Part shown: positions 8,490-16,485 of the stretch, piece after piece | Layout: each line of letters opens with the position of its first letter | Position numbering within the stretch: position 1 is the first letter of the stretch | NCBI GenBank assembly: GCA_021647745.1 | Contig: JAKIUB010000013.1 | Span: forward strand, 3,784-67,783 | Direction of reading: 5' to 3' | DNA: 64,000 bases | DNA from: Paracoccaceae bacterium | Lineage (GTDB): Bacteria; Pseudomonadota; Alphaproteobacteria; Rhodobacterales; Rhodobacteraceae | The notes under the pieces: model-generated | The model's database searches: none | What the model was told of the DNA's origin: nothing | The model's input: only the letters and a program-made list of their open reading frames with translations | Program-made: the position numbers and the translations under genes

Positions 8490-9359
8490 ATGGTAAACGG
8501 ATATGATGATCGCGACGGGGTGATTTGGCTGGATGGCGAAATGGTACCGTGGCGTGAGGCCAATGTGCATATTTTGACCCATGCCATGCACTATGCCTCT
8601 TCGGTTTTCGAGGGGGAGCGCTGCTATAATGGCAAGATTTTCAAATCGGTGCAGCACTCCGAGCGCCTGCTGAAATCGGGTGAGTATATCGATATGCCGA
8701 TACCGTGGAGCGTGGAGCAGATCGAGGAAGCCAAATATGCGGCACTGAAGGCCAACGGGCTGACGGACGCCTATGTGCGGGTGCTGGCATGGCGCGGTGC
8801 CGGCTCTGATATGGGGGTGGCGGCGGCCAATAATAAGGTGCGTATGGCGGTAGCTGTGTGGGAATGGGGCAATTATTACGGCGATGCCAAGTTTAAGGGC
8901 GCCAAGCTCGATATTTCCAAATGGCGGCGGCCTGATCCACTGACTATTCCGTGTTTTGCCAAGGCTTCGGGGCTATATATGATCTGCACCATGTCCAAGC
9001 ACGCGGCCGAGGCCAAGGGCTGCTCGGATGCACTGATGTATGATTATCGCGGCTATGTGGCCGAGGCGACGGGGGCGAATATTTTCTTTGTCAAAGACGG
9101 CGTTGTGCATACCCCGCTGCCGGATTCGTTCTTGAACGGTATTACGCGGCAAACGGTGATTGGCATGCTGAAGGCGCGGGGCATCGAGGTGGTCGAGCGC
9201 CATATCATGGCCGACGAGCTGGTTGGTTTTGAGCAATGCTGGCTGACGGGCACCGCCGCCGAGGTTACGCCCGTGGGGCAAATCGGGGATTACAAGTTCG
9301 AGGTTGGCGCTTTGGCGCGCGAAATATCGGAAGCCTACGAAAAGCTGGTGCGTGAATGA
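8490..9359 (+). CDS. ilvE: Branched-chain amino acid aminotransferase
   Basis: PLP enzyme (fold type IV) for the last step of valine, leucine and isoleucine synthesis and the first of their breakdown. 289 residues. HAMHYASSVFEGERCY is the typical N-terminal active-site region, Lys158 in FAKASGLYM is the expected PLP lysine, and EATGANIFFV plus LTGTAAEVTPV bind cofactor phosphate. The frame extends upstream to 8415, but ATG 8490 has AAGGA at the right distance and gives the usual MVNGYDDRDG start. The stop overlaps the next gene (ATGA). Confidence 0.94.
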   Translation: MVNGYDDRDGVIWLDGEMVPWREANVHILTHAMHYASSVFEGERCYNGKIFKSVQHSERLLKSGEYIDMPIPWSVEQIEEAKYAALKANGLTDAYVRVLAWRGAGSDMGVAAANNKVRMAVAVWEWGNYYGDAKFKGAKLDISKWRRPDPLTIPCFAKASGLYMICTMSKHAAEAKGCSDALMYDYRGYVAEATGANIFFVKDGVVHTPLPDSFLNGITRQTVIGMLKARGIEVVERHIMADELVGFEQCWLTGTAAEVTPVGQIGDYKFEVGALAREISEAYEKLVRE

Positions 9360-9682
9360 TCTTTCGCGGGGTGTTTCTGGCCGCATTTTTTGCCTTACCT
9401 TTAAGCGCACAGGAGGATGAGGATGGCGTGATCCGCTCTTGTCTGGCCAAGGATAACACTACGGAGGTGTGTATCTGCGCCTCTCTGGTGCTGAAAGCGC
9501 GGGTTGGTGAACAGCCATATGCCCGGTTTGGCGAGATCGAAGACCGGTTGGTCGCGCTGAGGGAGGGGGCCGAGGCGGATGACGGTGAAGAGATGGCGCT
9601 GCTCGGTGAAGGCTACCCCTATTTTGTGCCCCATGGTCAGGCTATTAGCGTCTGCACCAAAAAAATCTCGGCGGGAGAATAG
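9356..9682 (+). CDS. Small secreted protein, unknown function
   Basis: 108 residues, not recognised. It begins with a clear signal peptide (MIFRGVFLAAFFALPLSAQ) followed by a mature part of about 90 residues that is acidic and contains four cysteines (Cys29, 39, 41, 100), two of them in a CIC pair. That pattern fits a small periplasmic protein with disulfides or a metal site. ATG 9356 overlaps the ilvE stop, so it is translationally coupled to ilvE although it acts in another compartment. The nucleoside hydrolase gene starts three bases after its stop. Function cannot be assigned. Confidence 0.7.
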   Translation: MIFRGVFLAAFFALPLSAQEDEDGVIRSCLAKDNTTEVCICASLVLKARVGEQPYARFGEIEDRLVALREGAEADDGEEMALLGEGYPYFVPHGQAISVCTKKISAGE

Positions 9683-9684
9683 AT

Positions 9685-10629
9685 TTGGCCAGAAAAATAA
9701 TTATTGATACCGATCCCGGGCAGGATGATGCCGTGGCGATCCTGCTTGCTCTTGCTTCGCCCGAGCTGGATATTCTGGGCATTACCTGTGTTGCGGGCAA
9801 CGTGCCGCTGGCCTTGACCCAGCGCAATGCACGGATCATTTGCGAACTGGCGGGGCGGCCCGATGTGCCGGTATTTGCCGGTGCCAGCCGCCCGATGGTG
9901 CGCTCGCTGGTCACCGCCGAGCATGTCCATGGCAAAACCGGCCTGAACGGGCCGGAACTGTGGGAGCCGGGCATGCCGCTCAGAAAAGAGCATGCGGTGG
10001 ATTTTATTGTAAAAACCCTGCGCACCAATCGTGATGGCGCTGTGACGCTCTGTGTGCTCGGCCCGCTGACCAATATTGCGCTGGCGTTGATAAAGGCACC
10101 CGATATTGCCGAGCATATCCACGAGATCGTCCTGATGGGGGGTGGTAGCTTCGAGGGGGGCAATGTAACGCCGGCGGCCGAGTTTAATATTTATGTGGAC
10201 CCCCATGCAGCCAAAGTGGTTTTTTCAGCCGGTATCCCGTTGGTGGTTATGCCGCTGGACCTGACCCACCAGACCCTGACAACAAGGGATCGGGTGGCGC
10301 GGTTTGCCGGTATGGGCAGCAAGGTTGGCAGCTTTACCGCCGAAATGCTCGGGTTTTTCGAGCGTTTTGATATGGAAAAATACGGCTCCGCTGGGGCGCC
10401 CTTGCATGATCCGAATGTGATCGCTTATTTGCTGCGGCCCGAAATTTATGGTGGCCGCGAGGTCAATATCGAAATCGAAACCGAATCGATGCTGACACTT
10501 GGCATGACCGTGGTTGACTGGTGGCGGGTATCGGGGCGGGGCGCCAATGCGACATTTATGCGCGAGGTGGATGACCATGCCTTTTTTAATCTGCTTTTTG
10601 AGCGGTTCGAAAGCTTTGTGGACTCTTAA
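9685..10629 (+). CDS. Nucleoside hydrolase (IunH/RihA-like)
   Basis: Cleaves the N-glycosidic bond of nucleosides to free base and ribose for purine/pyrimidine salvage. 314 residues. The calcium-binding signature DTDPGQDDA lies at the N-terminus, FNIYVDPHAA in the middle, and HDPNV near the C-terminus carries the family's His-Asp pair. The start is TTG 9685: no ATG is available and GGGAG lies about 8-12 bases upstream. Substrate range (purine, pyrimidine or both) cannot be read from sequence. Confidence 0.9.
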   Translation: MARKIIIDTDPGQDDAVAILLALASPELDILGITCVAGNVPLALTQRNARIICELAGRPDVPVFAGASRPMVRSLVTAEHVHGKTGLNGPELWEPGMPLRKEHAVDFIVKTLRTNRDGAVTLCVLGPLTNIALALIKAPDIAEHIHEIVLMGGGSFEGGNVTPAAEFNIYVDPHAAKVVFSAGIPLVVMPLDLTHQTLTTRDRVARFAGMGSKVGSFTAEMLGFFERFDMEKYGSAGAPLHDPNVIAYLLRPEIYGGREVNIEIETESMLTLGMTVVDWWRVSGRGANATFMREVDDHAFFNLLFERFESFVDS

Positions 10630-10730
10630 CGGGCTTTGTTTTCAGGTGGTATTCCGGCTTTCTTGATGGACATCATGGCGGACCGAAAAATAAGGACTAT
10701 CGTGGCGTTCTTGAGGATCAGGAGGATGCG

Positions 10731-11903
10731 ATGGAAGCGTTTGATATTGTAATTATAGGTGCTGGCCCTGCGGGGCTTGGCTTTGCGCGGCAAATGTCGG
10801 GGGCGGGGTTGCGGATTGCGCTTGTCGAGCAGCTTGAGGAAAACATATTGGCCGAGCCGCCCGAAGATGGCCGGGATATTGCGTTGACCCACACGTCAGA
10901 GCAGATCATGGAAGATCTGGGCATGTGGCAGCATATTCCCGAAGAGGCGATGGGGGTGATCCGCGAGGCAAAAGTAGTTAACGGGCGCTCGGATTATGCG
11001 CTGCACTTTGATAGTATCCAAAGCGAAAAACCTTATCTTGGGCGAATTGTACCCAACCATCTGATCCGCAAGGCAGCTTATTTGCAGGTTAAGGACCTTG
11101 CGGATATCACCCTGATCACGGGCGCATTGGTCGTGGAGGCCACTACCGGGCGGGTGGTGCTGGAGGACGGGCGAGAGCTGGGGGCTTCATTGGTTGTAGC
11201 GGCAGATAGCCGGTTTTCGGGCATTCGCCGGAAAATGGGTATATCTGCCGAGATGCTGGACTTTGGCCGGGTGGTGATTGTATGCGAGATGAGCCACGTG
11301 CTGCCCCATAATGATGTGGCGACCGAGTGCTTTCACTATGACCAGACCCTTGCAATTTTGCCAATGCATGGCGAGGTGTCTTCGGTAGTTGTAACTTTGT
11401 CGTCAGAAAAGGCCGATGCAGCCATGGCCATGCCAGCACAGGCTTTTGCCGCCGATATTCAGGAGCGTTTCGGTGGTAAGCTGGGTAAAATGGAGCTAAT
11501 CACCGACCGGGTCGCTTATCCGCTGGTCGGGGTGTTTGCGCGGCAGTTTGTGGCCCCGCGCTTTGCGCTGGTGGGGGATGCGGCGGTAGGTATGCATCCG
11601 GTGACTGCCCATGGCTATAACCTCGGCCTGTCAGGGGCAGCGCTATTATCAGAGGCGCTGCGTGCCGCGCTGGCAGAGGGGCAGGGTATTGGCGATATCG
11701 CGGTGCTGCGCCGCTATGAACGGGCGCACAGAAAGGTTGCGCGGCCGCTTTATCTCGGGACCAACGCACTGGTAAAGCTCTATACGGACACGCGCCTGCC
11801 GGCAAAAATCTTGCGTGGAGTGGCGCTGCGGCTGGGTAATGCTTTGCCGCCCATCAAGCAGCGAATCGTGCAGCAACTCACGCAGATCAGCGCACGGGGT
11901 TGA
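10731..11903 (+). CDS. ubiM: FAD monooxygenase of ubiquinone synthesis, UbiH/UbiM type
   Basis: Flavin-dependent aromatic hydroxylase acting on the ubiquinone ring. 390 residues: GxGxxG Rossmann start in DIVIIGAGPAGLGFA, a mid-chain VVAADSRFSGIRR (the DG-like region), and a C-terminal FAD motif ALVGDAAVGMHPVTAHG, which in the UbiH/COQ6 group contacts the flavin. The HPVTAHGYN variant resembles the UbiM branch (5-hydroxylase) more than UbiH/UbiF, so the symbol is a best guess. AGGAGG precedes ATG 10731. The 101 bases upstream show no strong promoter. Confidence 0.75.
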   Translation: MEAFDIVIIGAGPAGLGFARQMSGAGLRIALVEQLEENILAEPPEDGRDIALTHTSEQIMEDLGMWQHIPEEAMGVIREAKVVNGRSDYALHFDSIQSEKPYLGRIVPNHLIRKAAYLQVKDLADITLITGALVVEATTGRVVLEDGRELGASLVVAADSRFSGIRRKMGISAEMLDFGRVVIVCEMSHVLPHNDVATECFHYDQTLAILPMHGEVSSVVVTLSSEKADAAMAMPAQAFAADIQERFGGKLGKMELITDRVAYPLVGVFARQFVAPRFALVGDAAVGMHPVTAHGYNLGLSGAALLSEALRAALAEGQGIGDIAVLRRYERAHRKVARPLYLGTNALVKLYTDTRLPAKILRGVALRLGNALPPIKQRIVQQLTQISARG

Positions 11904-11913
11904 TCTTTGGGGT

Positions 11914-11932
11914 CAGGCAGACTATCTGCCTG
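11914..11932 (+). terminator. Hairpin after the ubiM-like gene
   Basis: CAGGCAG-ACTAT-CTGCCTG, 7-base perfect arms, starting 11 bases after the stop codon. It is followed by CTTCTTG rather than a run of T, so intrinsic termination would be weak; it may be an attenuator or RNA-stability hairpin. Confidence 0.4.
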
Positions 11933-12012
11933 CTTCTTGAGGCACGGCTTTGCTTATGCTAGGCTGCGCACACCCGGCGCCGGGGGATGGCGTTTTGTTA
12001 TTGGAGGTTTTC

Positions 12013-12441
12013 GTGTCATCGGAACCGGAATTGGCGGCTAAGGCCGCGCATAAAGATGCAGTCGCTCAAAATGACAGCATAAAAACAGACCAGCTTGAAA
12101 CCCTTTCACCGGACGCACTGCTGGCGCTGATACTTCTGTCTCTTAATGAAGATGCAGCCGAGGATGTGGTAAATATCCCTTTGGCTGGCAAGTCTGAAGT
12201 GGCGGATTATATGGTGGTGGCCTCGGGCCGCTCCAGTAGGCATGTCGGCGCGCTGGCCGAAAAAATGGCGGACCGGATAAAGACAGCCTCGGGTATGCTT
12301 TGCCGCTCTGAAGGTAAGGATATGGGCGACTGGGTGCTGGTCGATTGTGGTGATGTAATCGTGCATATCTTCCGCCCCGAAGTGCGAGATTTTTATGACC
12401 TAGAAAAGCTCTGGTCGGTCAACCCGCGCGAAAAATCTTGA
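12013..12441 (+). CDS. rsfS: Ribosome silencing factor RsfS
   Basis: Binds ribosomal protein L14 and blocks subunit joining during starvation. The RsfS (DUF143) core spans about residues 30-140: PLAGKSEVADYMVVASGRSS, then AEKMADRIK and DWVLVDCGDVIVHIF, ending in FYDLEKLW. The frame is open back to 11950, but GTG 12013 has GGAGG five bases before it and gives a 142-residue protein. The stop overlaps the rlmH start, the standard rsfS-rlmH pairing. Confidence 0.92.
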   Translation: MSSEPELAAKAAHKDAVAQNDSIKTDQLETLSPDALLALILLSLNEDAAEDVVNIPLAGKSEVADYMVVASGRSSRHVGALAEKMADRIKTASGMLCRSEGKDMGDWVLVDCGDVIVHIFRPEVRDFYDLEKLWSVNPREKS

Positions 12442-12908
12442 GGCTGTCGCTGCTCGTTGTCGGACGGCAGCGGGCAGGGCCGGAAGCGGCGCTGGTGCAT
12501 GACTATTTACAACGTTTCGAGCGCATCGGTAGAGGCATGGGGCTAGGCCCTGTGTCTGTGACCGAGGTTGAGGACAAAAAGGGCGGCGGCAAGGCTGGCG
12601 AGGCAGCGCTGCTCCAGAAATCTCTGCCCGAAGGGGCGATACTGGTGGCGTTGGACGAGCGCGGCAAGCTTTTGACCTCGCCGGAATTTGCCCTGAAAAT
12701 TGCTGGCTGGCGGGATCAGGGACCGCGCGAACTGGTTTTTATGATCGGGGGCGCGGACGGGCTGTTGCCTGCGCTGGCCGCAAAGGCTGATTTCAAGCTT
12801 TCTTTTGGCAAGATGGTATGGCCGCATATGCTTGCGCGGGTTATGCTATGCGAGCAGCTTTACCGCGCGGCCAGCATTCTTTCCAATGCCCCCTACCATC
12901 GGGACTAG
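12438..12908 (+). CDS. rlmH: 23S rRNA pseudouridine-1915 N3-methyltransferase RlmH
   Basis: SPOUT-class methyltransferase modifying helix 69 of 23S rRNA. 156 residues, normal length. Opens LSLLVVGRQRAGPE and carries the trefoil-knot SAM region ELVFMIGGADG, with the C-terminal KMVWPHMLARVMLCEQLYRA segment. The start must be TTG 12438 (inside TTGA shared with the rsfS stop), since no other start codon fits the conserved N-terminus. Confidence 0.93.
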   Translation: MRLSLLVVGRQRAGPEAALVHDYLQRFERIGRGMGLGPVSVTEVEDKKGGGKAGEAALLQKSLPEGAILVALDERGKLLTSPEFALKIAGWRDQGPRELVFMIGGADGLLPALAAKADFKLSFGKMVWPHMLARVMLCEQLYRAASILSNAPYHRD

Positions 12909-12922
12909 CCTGCTCTGGCGAG

Positions 12923-13384
12923 CTATCTGCGCGCCCTGCCGCCACGTTTTTCAAGCGAAACCACATAAGCGGCGCGCTCCTCCGGGGTGAGCAGGCTGAT
13001 GCGCTCCAGCAAGGCGCTATGGGCCAGCTCGCCGAGGGCCAGAAAGCGTGCGCGCTGGCGCTGCAATATTTCTTCGACTGCCGATATCTCGAAAGGCTTG
13101 GCCTCAAGGGCTGTGATCATCTGGCGGCGCATATCGGCCAGCGCAGCCCGATTGGCGCGCAGCTCGTCCCGACGGCTCAGTAGCTGCGCGCGTAGCTCAT
13201 CACGGTGCTCTTTGGGCAGAGCAAAGGAAAGAAAGGCCACCGCGTCCGGTGGCGGCGAGCGGCGGGGCTTTTCTTTGAGCGAAAGACCGATGACCAGACC
13301 AATGATGGCCAGATTTACCCCCAGAGAGACAATAAGCAATATTTTGACCCAGCTGCGGCTGGCGGGATTTTTTTGAGTGGGCAT
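12923..13384 (-). CDS. Membrane-anchored periplasmic heavy-metal-sensor-like protein (Spy/CnrX fold)
   Basis: 153 residues: one N-terminal membrane helix (ILLIVSLGVNLAIIGLVIGL) and a highly charged, all-helical periplasmic part with repeated R/E/L-rich helices ending ISLLTPEERAAYVVSLEKR. This layout is that of the metal-resistance/Spy-like periplasmic sensor family. No obvious His/Cys metal cluster is visible, so a chaperone role is as likely as metal sensing. Last gene of a four-gene set with an EF-hand protein, an ECF sigma factor and a one-TM protein, three bases after the preceding stop. Confidence 0.7.
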   Translation of the reverse strand: MPTQKNPASRSWVKILLIVSLGVNLAIIGLVIGLSLKEKPRRSPPPDAVAFLSFALPKEHRDELRAQLLSRRDELRANRAALADMRRQMITALEAKPFEISAVEEILQRQRARFLALGELAHSALLERISLLTPEERAAYVVSLEKRGGRARR

Positions 13385-13387
13385 GGG

Positions 13388-13741
13388 CTAGCTCTCCGTC
13401 ATTAAAATGGACAGGGTATCAAGGGGGTTGCTGCTGCCGGGACTGTCAAACCCGACAGCCTGAAACATTGGCAGCTCAAACAGGGTATCACTATAGCCGG
13501 CACCAATAAAAATACCGAGTGCTGCACAGCCCGCCAGTGCCAGCCCGCCGCCAATGCCGCCAATCGGGGCCAAAAACCGCACCCAGAAAACGGGCTTTTC
13601 GGCGAGGGAGGCAGTCAGGGCCGGTGGAGATATCTCGGCGGCATCGGCCAGCACCCGCGCCACCAGGCTGGCCGAAGGCAGCGGAGGCCCGGAGGTTTTT
13701 GCGGCGCCGAGTGCTGTGTCTATCGGGTTTTTTGCGGTCAT
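13388..13741 (-). CDS. Small one-TM protein coupled to an ECF sigma factor, probable anti-sigma-like
   Basis: 117 residues. An N-terminal cytoplasmic stretch of about 55 residues, one membrane helix (FLAPIGGIGGGLALAGCAALG) and a short outer segment. The ATG overlaps the sigma factor stop (ATGA), and such coupled one-TM proteins are commonly the cognate anti-sigma factor. There is no HxxxCxxC zinc motif. The anti-sigma role is inference from position and topology. Confidence 0.55.
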   Translation of the reverse strand: MTAKNPIDTALGAAKTSGPPLPSASLVARVLADAAEISPPALTASLAEKPVFWVRFLAPIGGIGGGLALAGCAALGIFIGAGYSDTLFELPMFQAVGFDSPGSSNPLDTLSILMTES

Positions 13742-14334
13742 GTCCTTGCTCCTTTTTTCGATCTTCTCCGGCTAAATCCGGGCAGGTGAGCCAGCTTGTC
13801 GGCCAGTCCTCGCTTTGCACGGCCAAGCAGGCTCTCGACGGCTTCGACGCTGGTTTCCATCACCTGTGCGACCTCCGTGTTTGACAGCTCTTCGAAATGG
13901 CGCAGGTGCAGGGCGTTGCGTTGTCGCTCGGGCAGGGTCTGGAGGGCGCTGTGCAGGGCATGGCTGCTTTCCTGTGCGATCAGGCCTTCTTCGGCGCTGA
14001 TGTTGCTGTCTATCTGCTCAGGGGCAGCCTCCAGGGCCACTGTCCGGCGCTTGCGCAGGCGGTCGGTGCAGGCATTGGCGGTGACACGGTAGAGCCATGT
14101 CGAGAGCCGGGCTTCTCCTGCGCGCCAGACGGGAGCGGCTTTCCAGAGCTTGAGCATGGCCTCCTGTGCGACATCTTCGGCCTCGCCATGGTCTTGCAGT
14201 ATCCGATAGGCATGGGCAAATACCCGTGGCAAATGCCGCGTGGTCAGCATGCGTGCGGCATCTTGATCGCCGCTGGCATAGCGCGCCATCAGCGCTGCGT
14301 CATTTTCAGTGCTTTGGTCCAGAGCCATGGTCAT
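13738..14334 (-). CDS. ECF-type RNA polymerase sigma factor
   Basis: 198 residues. Region 2 (about residues 25-95) includes HAYRILQDHGEAEDVAQEAM and WLYRVTANACTDRLRKR, which melt and bind the -10; region 4 (about 130-185) includes LPERQRNALHLRHFEELSNT and AQVMETSVEAVESLLGRAKR, the -35 helix-turn-helix. Alternative starts are 14334 and 14328. It sits between the EF-hand gene and the one-TM gene, so its regulon probably includes this module. Envelope or metal stress is a plausible signal but is not shown by the sequence. Confidence 0.9.
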   Translation of the reverse strand: MTMALDQSTENDAALMARYASGDQDAARMLTTRHLPRVFAHAYRILQDHGEAEDVAQEAMLKLWKAAPVWRAGEARLSTWLYRVTANACTDRLRKRRTVALEAAPEQIDSNISAEEGLIAQESSHALHSALQTLPERQRNALHLRHFEELSNTEVAQVMETSVEAVESLLGRAKRGLADKLAHLPGFSRRRSKKGART

Positions 14335-14386
14335 GTGCCGAGTTTACGGGCCGGCGGAGGAAATGCCAGCCCGTATTTCACCAAGG

Positions 14387-14866
14387 TCAGCCGTTATCCG
14401 GCTGGGTGGAACGATGTGGGCCGCGGTTGTTTTTTGGGCCTTTTTTGGCGGTTTCCCATTCTTCCAGAGAGATATCCCCGCTACCATCCCGGTCCAGCCG
14501 CTCGAATATCGGGCCAAGGTCGCGGGGGGACATTTCCTCCAACGAGAGGGTGCCGTTGCCGTCCTTGTCTTTGTTTTCCAGCATACGTGTTATGGTTTCC
14601 CCTGCGCGGTTCATGGCTTGGGTGAGCAGCTCGGCTTTGCCCAACTCGCCATCATCATTGGTATCTAGCTCGGCAAAGCGGGCTTCGCTTTTTTGTTGCA
14701 TCTCTTCCAAGGTGAGGTTGCCGTCACCATTTGTATCCAGCGTTTCAAAGGGCGGGCGCTCCATGCCGCCACGGGGACCAGCTTCGCGCGCTTCAGCCAG
14801 AGCGGCAGTTGTGCCGATTGCTATCAAAGAGAGTGTGGCCAGGCTGCCAAAAATAAGGTTTTTCAT
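14387..14866 (-). CDS. Secreted protein with four EF-hand loops
   Basis: 159 residues: signal peptide MKNLIFGSLATLSLIAIGTT ending at about ALAEA, then two EF-hand pairs. The loops DTNGDGNLTLEE, DTNDDGELGKAE, DKDGNGTLSLEE and DRDGSGDISLEE all keep Asp at positions 1, 3 and 5, Gly at 6 and Glu at 12, so all four should bind calcium. The C-terminus is short and basic (KKGPKNNRGPHRS). It lies 52 bases upstream of the ECF sigma gene in the same direction, probably as the first gene of the operon. A periplasmic calcium buffer or sensor is likely; the partner is unknown. Confidence 0.85.
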   Translation of the reverse strand: MKNLIFGSLATLSLIAIGTTAALAEAREAGPRGGMERPPFETLDTNGDGNLTLEEMQQKSEARFAELDTNDDGELGKAELLTQAMNRAGETITRMLENKDKDGNGTLSLEEMSPRDLGPIFERLDRDGSGDISLEEWETAKKGPKNNRGPHRSTQPDNG

Positions 14867-14989
14867 GATTGCTCCTGCAAGCTGTGAGCGAGATCAACAT
14901 TGCTTTGCGATCTTCATAGGTAATACGCGGCAGCGCGCGGTTTCCGTCGCAAAAAATTCGATTTATCGGGACATCACGCCGCAGGGCAG

Positions 14990-15054
14990 CTTGCCTCACT
15001 ACTTTTTGGGTAAATTTATGATATAAAGGAAGCAGTAAAACCCCTTGAGGCAAG
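14990..15054 (+). repeat. Separated 9-base inverted repeat before the DUF983 gene
   Basis: CTTGCCTCA (14990-14998) and TGAGGCAAG (15046-15054) are perfect inverted copies 47 bases apart. The right arm contains the GAGG Shine-Dalgarno sequence of the gene starting at 15060. Between them is AT-rich DNA with TATGATATAAA. It may be a DNA operator pair, or an RNA fold that hides the ribosome site if transcription starts upstream of 14990. Confidence 0.4.
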
Positions 15055-15059
15055 TGAAG

Positions 15060-15455
15060 ATGACAGACAGTATCCGCCCGCTCAAACCTGCACTAAAGCG
15101 GGGTTGGAAGCGTAAATGCCCCAATTGCGGCAATGGACCAATGCTCAGGGACTATCTGAAAGTGCGTGATGAATGCCCGGTTTGCGGGGAAGAGCTGTTT
15201 CATCATCGTGCGGATGACGGGCCGGCATGGGCAACAATATTAATAGCGGGGCATTTATTGGCGCCGCTGATGCTGTTTGTTTTTATTAGCTTTCGCCCGG
15301 AAGGCTGGGTGATGGCTCTGGGGTTTTCGGTGGTGTTTCTTACCTTGGCGTTATTTTTGCTACCACGCATAAAAGGCGCATTTGTTGCACTGCAATGGGC
15401 CAGGCGGATGCACGGGTTTGATCAGGTAAAAGCGCCGCGAAAAAATATGGATTAG
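15060..15455 (+). CDS. DUF983 membrane protein with a zinc-ribbon-like N-terminus
   Basis: 131 residues. The N-terminus has two CxxC pairs (CPNCG and CPVCG) about 24 residues apart, a zinc-ribbon arrangement, then two membrane helices (ILIAGHLLAPLMLFVFISF and ALGFSVVFLTLALFLL) and a basic C-terminal tail. DUF983 proteins are often near cytochrome oxidase or NUDIX genes; function is not established. ATG 15060 has GAGG nine bases upstream. Confidence 0.85.
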   Translation: MTDSIRPLKPALKRGWKRKCPNCGNGPMLRDYLKVRDECPVCGEELFHHRADDGPAWATILIAGHLLAPLMLFVFISFRPEGWVMALGFSVVFLTLALFLLPRIKGAFVALQWARRMHGFDQVKAPRKNMD

Positions 15456-15491
15456 CTTTACAGGGACCGGCTTTGCGCGCATGTTGGAAGC

Positions 15492-16079
15492 ATGAATGAA
15501 CTGGATAAAAGCAAGGTGATCCGCGATGCGGCGACCGTAGTTTTGCTGCGCGAAATTTCGGGTGTGCCTCATGTGCTGATGGGGCAGCGCGGGGCCAATG
15601 CGGCATTTATGCCAAATAAATATGTATTTCCCGGCGGGGCTGTTGATACAATAGACCATAGCGGCTTTCTGGACGGGGTGGCGGATACGCGACTGGGCGG
15701 GCAGGCAACAGGGATATGCGTGGCGGCCTTGCGCGAGCTGCTGGAGGAGACCGGCCTGCGTTTGCCCCCGCGTTACGGGGCGCTAAGGTTTATCTTTCGC
15801 GCGATCACCCCGCCCGGGCGACCCCGCCGCTTTGATGCGCGGTTTTTCATGGCGCGCGCGTCAGACCTGATTAATGATCCCGATAACTTTTCAAACGCGT
15901 GCGACGAGCTTTCCCATCTCCACTGGATTGCGCTTGGCGAGAGCAAAACGCTTGAATTGCCGTTTATTACGAGTGTGGTTTTGGCCGAAGTTTCTGCGAT
16001 TTTGCAACAGCCGGAGGCTAAGCATAATCCGCCGTTTTTTTATCATGAGGATGGGCGCTCCCATTTTGCGCTTTTGTGA
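15492..16079 (+). CDS. NUDIX hydrolase
   Basis: 195 residues. The core of the Nudix box is present as AALRELLEETGL (REUxEExGU pattern), preceded by FPGGAVDTIDHSGF, with an insertion of about 20 residues between the Gly and the REU part, as in CoA-diphosphatase-like and NUDT19-like members. It should hydrolyse a nucleoside diphosphate linked to another moiety; the substrate cannot be assigned. Located between DUF983 and rpmG, a grouping seen in Rhodobacteraceae. Confidence 0.85.
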   Translation: MNELDKSKVIRDAATVVLLREISGVPHVLMGQRGANAAFMPNKYVFPGGAVDTIDHSGFLDGVADTRLGGQATGICVAALRELLEETGLRLPPRYGALRFIFRAITPPGRPRRFDARFFMARASDLINDPDNFSNACDELSHLHWIALGESKTLELPFITSVVLAEVSAILQQPEAKHNPPFFYHEDGRSHFALL

Positions 16080-16100
16080 GCGTGATTGCCGTCGAAGGAC

Positions 16101-16128
16101 TTGACTTTGGGGGGTAACGGTATAGAAG
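16101..16128 (+). promoter_or_regulatory. Candidate rpmG promoter
   Basis: TTGACT (16101-16106) and TAGAAG (16123-16128) with a 16-base spacer, about 60 bases before the rpmG start. An alternative -10 TATAGA at 16121 would leave only 14 bases, which is too short. Confidence 0.4.
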
Positions 16129-16186
16129 GCAGCTTCTAGAATAGATTTTTGGCACGCGTAGCGGGCCGGTCGCGAGGAGAAACAAA

Positions 16187-16354
16187 ATGGCGAAGCCAAC
16201 CACCATCAAGATCCGCCTGAATTCAACAGCGGATACCGGCCACTTTTATGTGACCAAGAAAAACGCCCGCACCATGACCGAGAAAATGGTCAAACGGAAA
16301 TATGATCCGGTAGCGCGCAAGCATGTCGAATATAAAGAAGGCAAGATCAAATAG
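16187..16354 (+). CDS. rpmG: 50S ribosomal protein L33
   Basis: 55 residues: [20 protein letters not shown] opening, then [14 protein letters not shown] and a basic tail ending KEGKIK. This is the cysteine-free form of L33 (no zinc ribbon). GAGGAGA lies seven to thirteen bases upstream of the ATG. Followed by a good intrinsic terminator. Confidence 0.96.
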   Translation: MAKPTTIKIRLNSTADTGHFYVTKKNARTMTEKMVKRKYDPVARKHVEYKEGKIK

Positions 16355-16379
16355 ATTTTGTATCTTGTAAAGTTTTAAT

Positions 16380-16407
16380 AGCCGGTGCCAAAGCGCCGGC
16401 TTTTTTT
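16380..16407 (+). terminator. rpmG terminator
   Basis: Stem AGCCGGTGC / GCGCCGGCT (one G-T pair) with a CAAA loop, followed by seven T residues: a classical rho-independent terminator 26 bases after the rpmG stop. Confidence 0.9.
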
Positions 16408-16435
16408 ATGGTAAAGTCTGAGGGGGCGTATACAT

Positions 16436-16461
16436 AAAAAAGGGCGGGGAAATCCCCGCCC
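16436..16461 (-). terminator. Terminator of the Bax-inhibitor-like gene
   Basis: GGGCGGGG-N4-CCCCGCCC, perfect 8-base arms, followed on the minus strand by six T. It lies 25 bases after the stop codon of the gene at 16486. Confidence 0.9.
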
Positions 16462-16485
16462 GATTTATTTATCCGGTGTTGGCAA

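Noticed and set aside
16121..16126. TATAGA as the rpmG -10 paired with TTGACT
   Set aside because: Spacer would be 14 bases, too short; TAGAAG with 16 bases is preferred.
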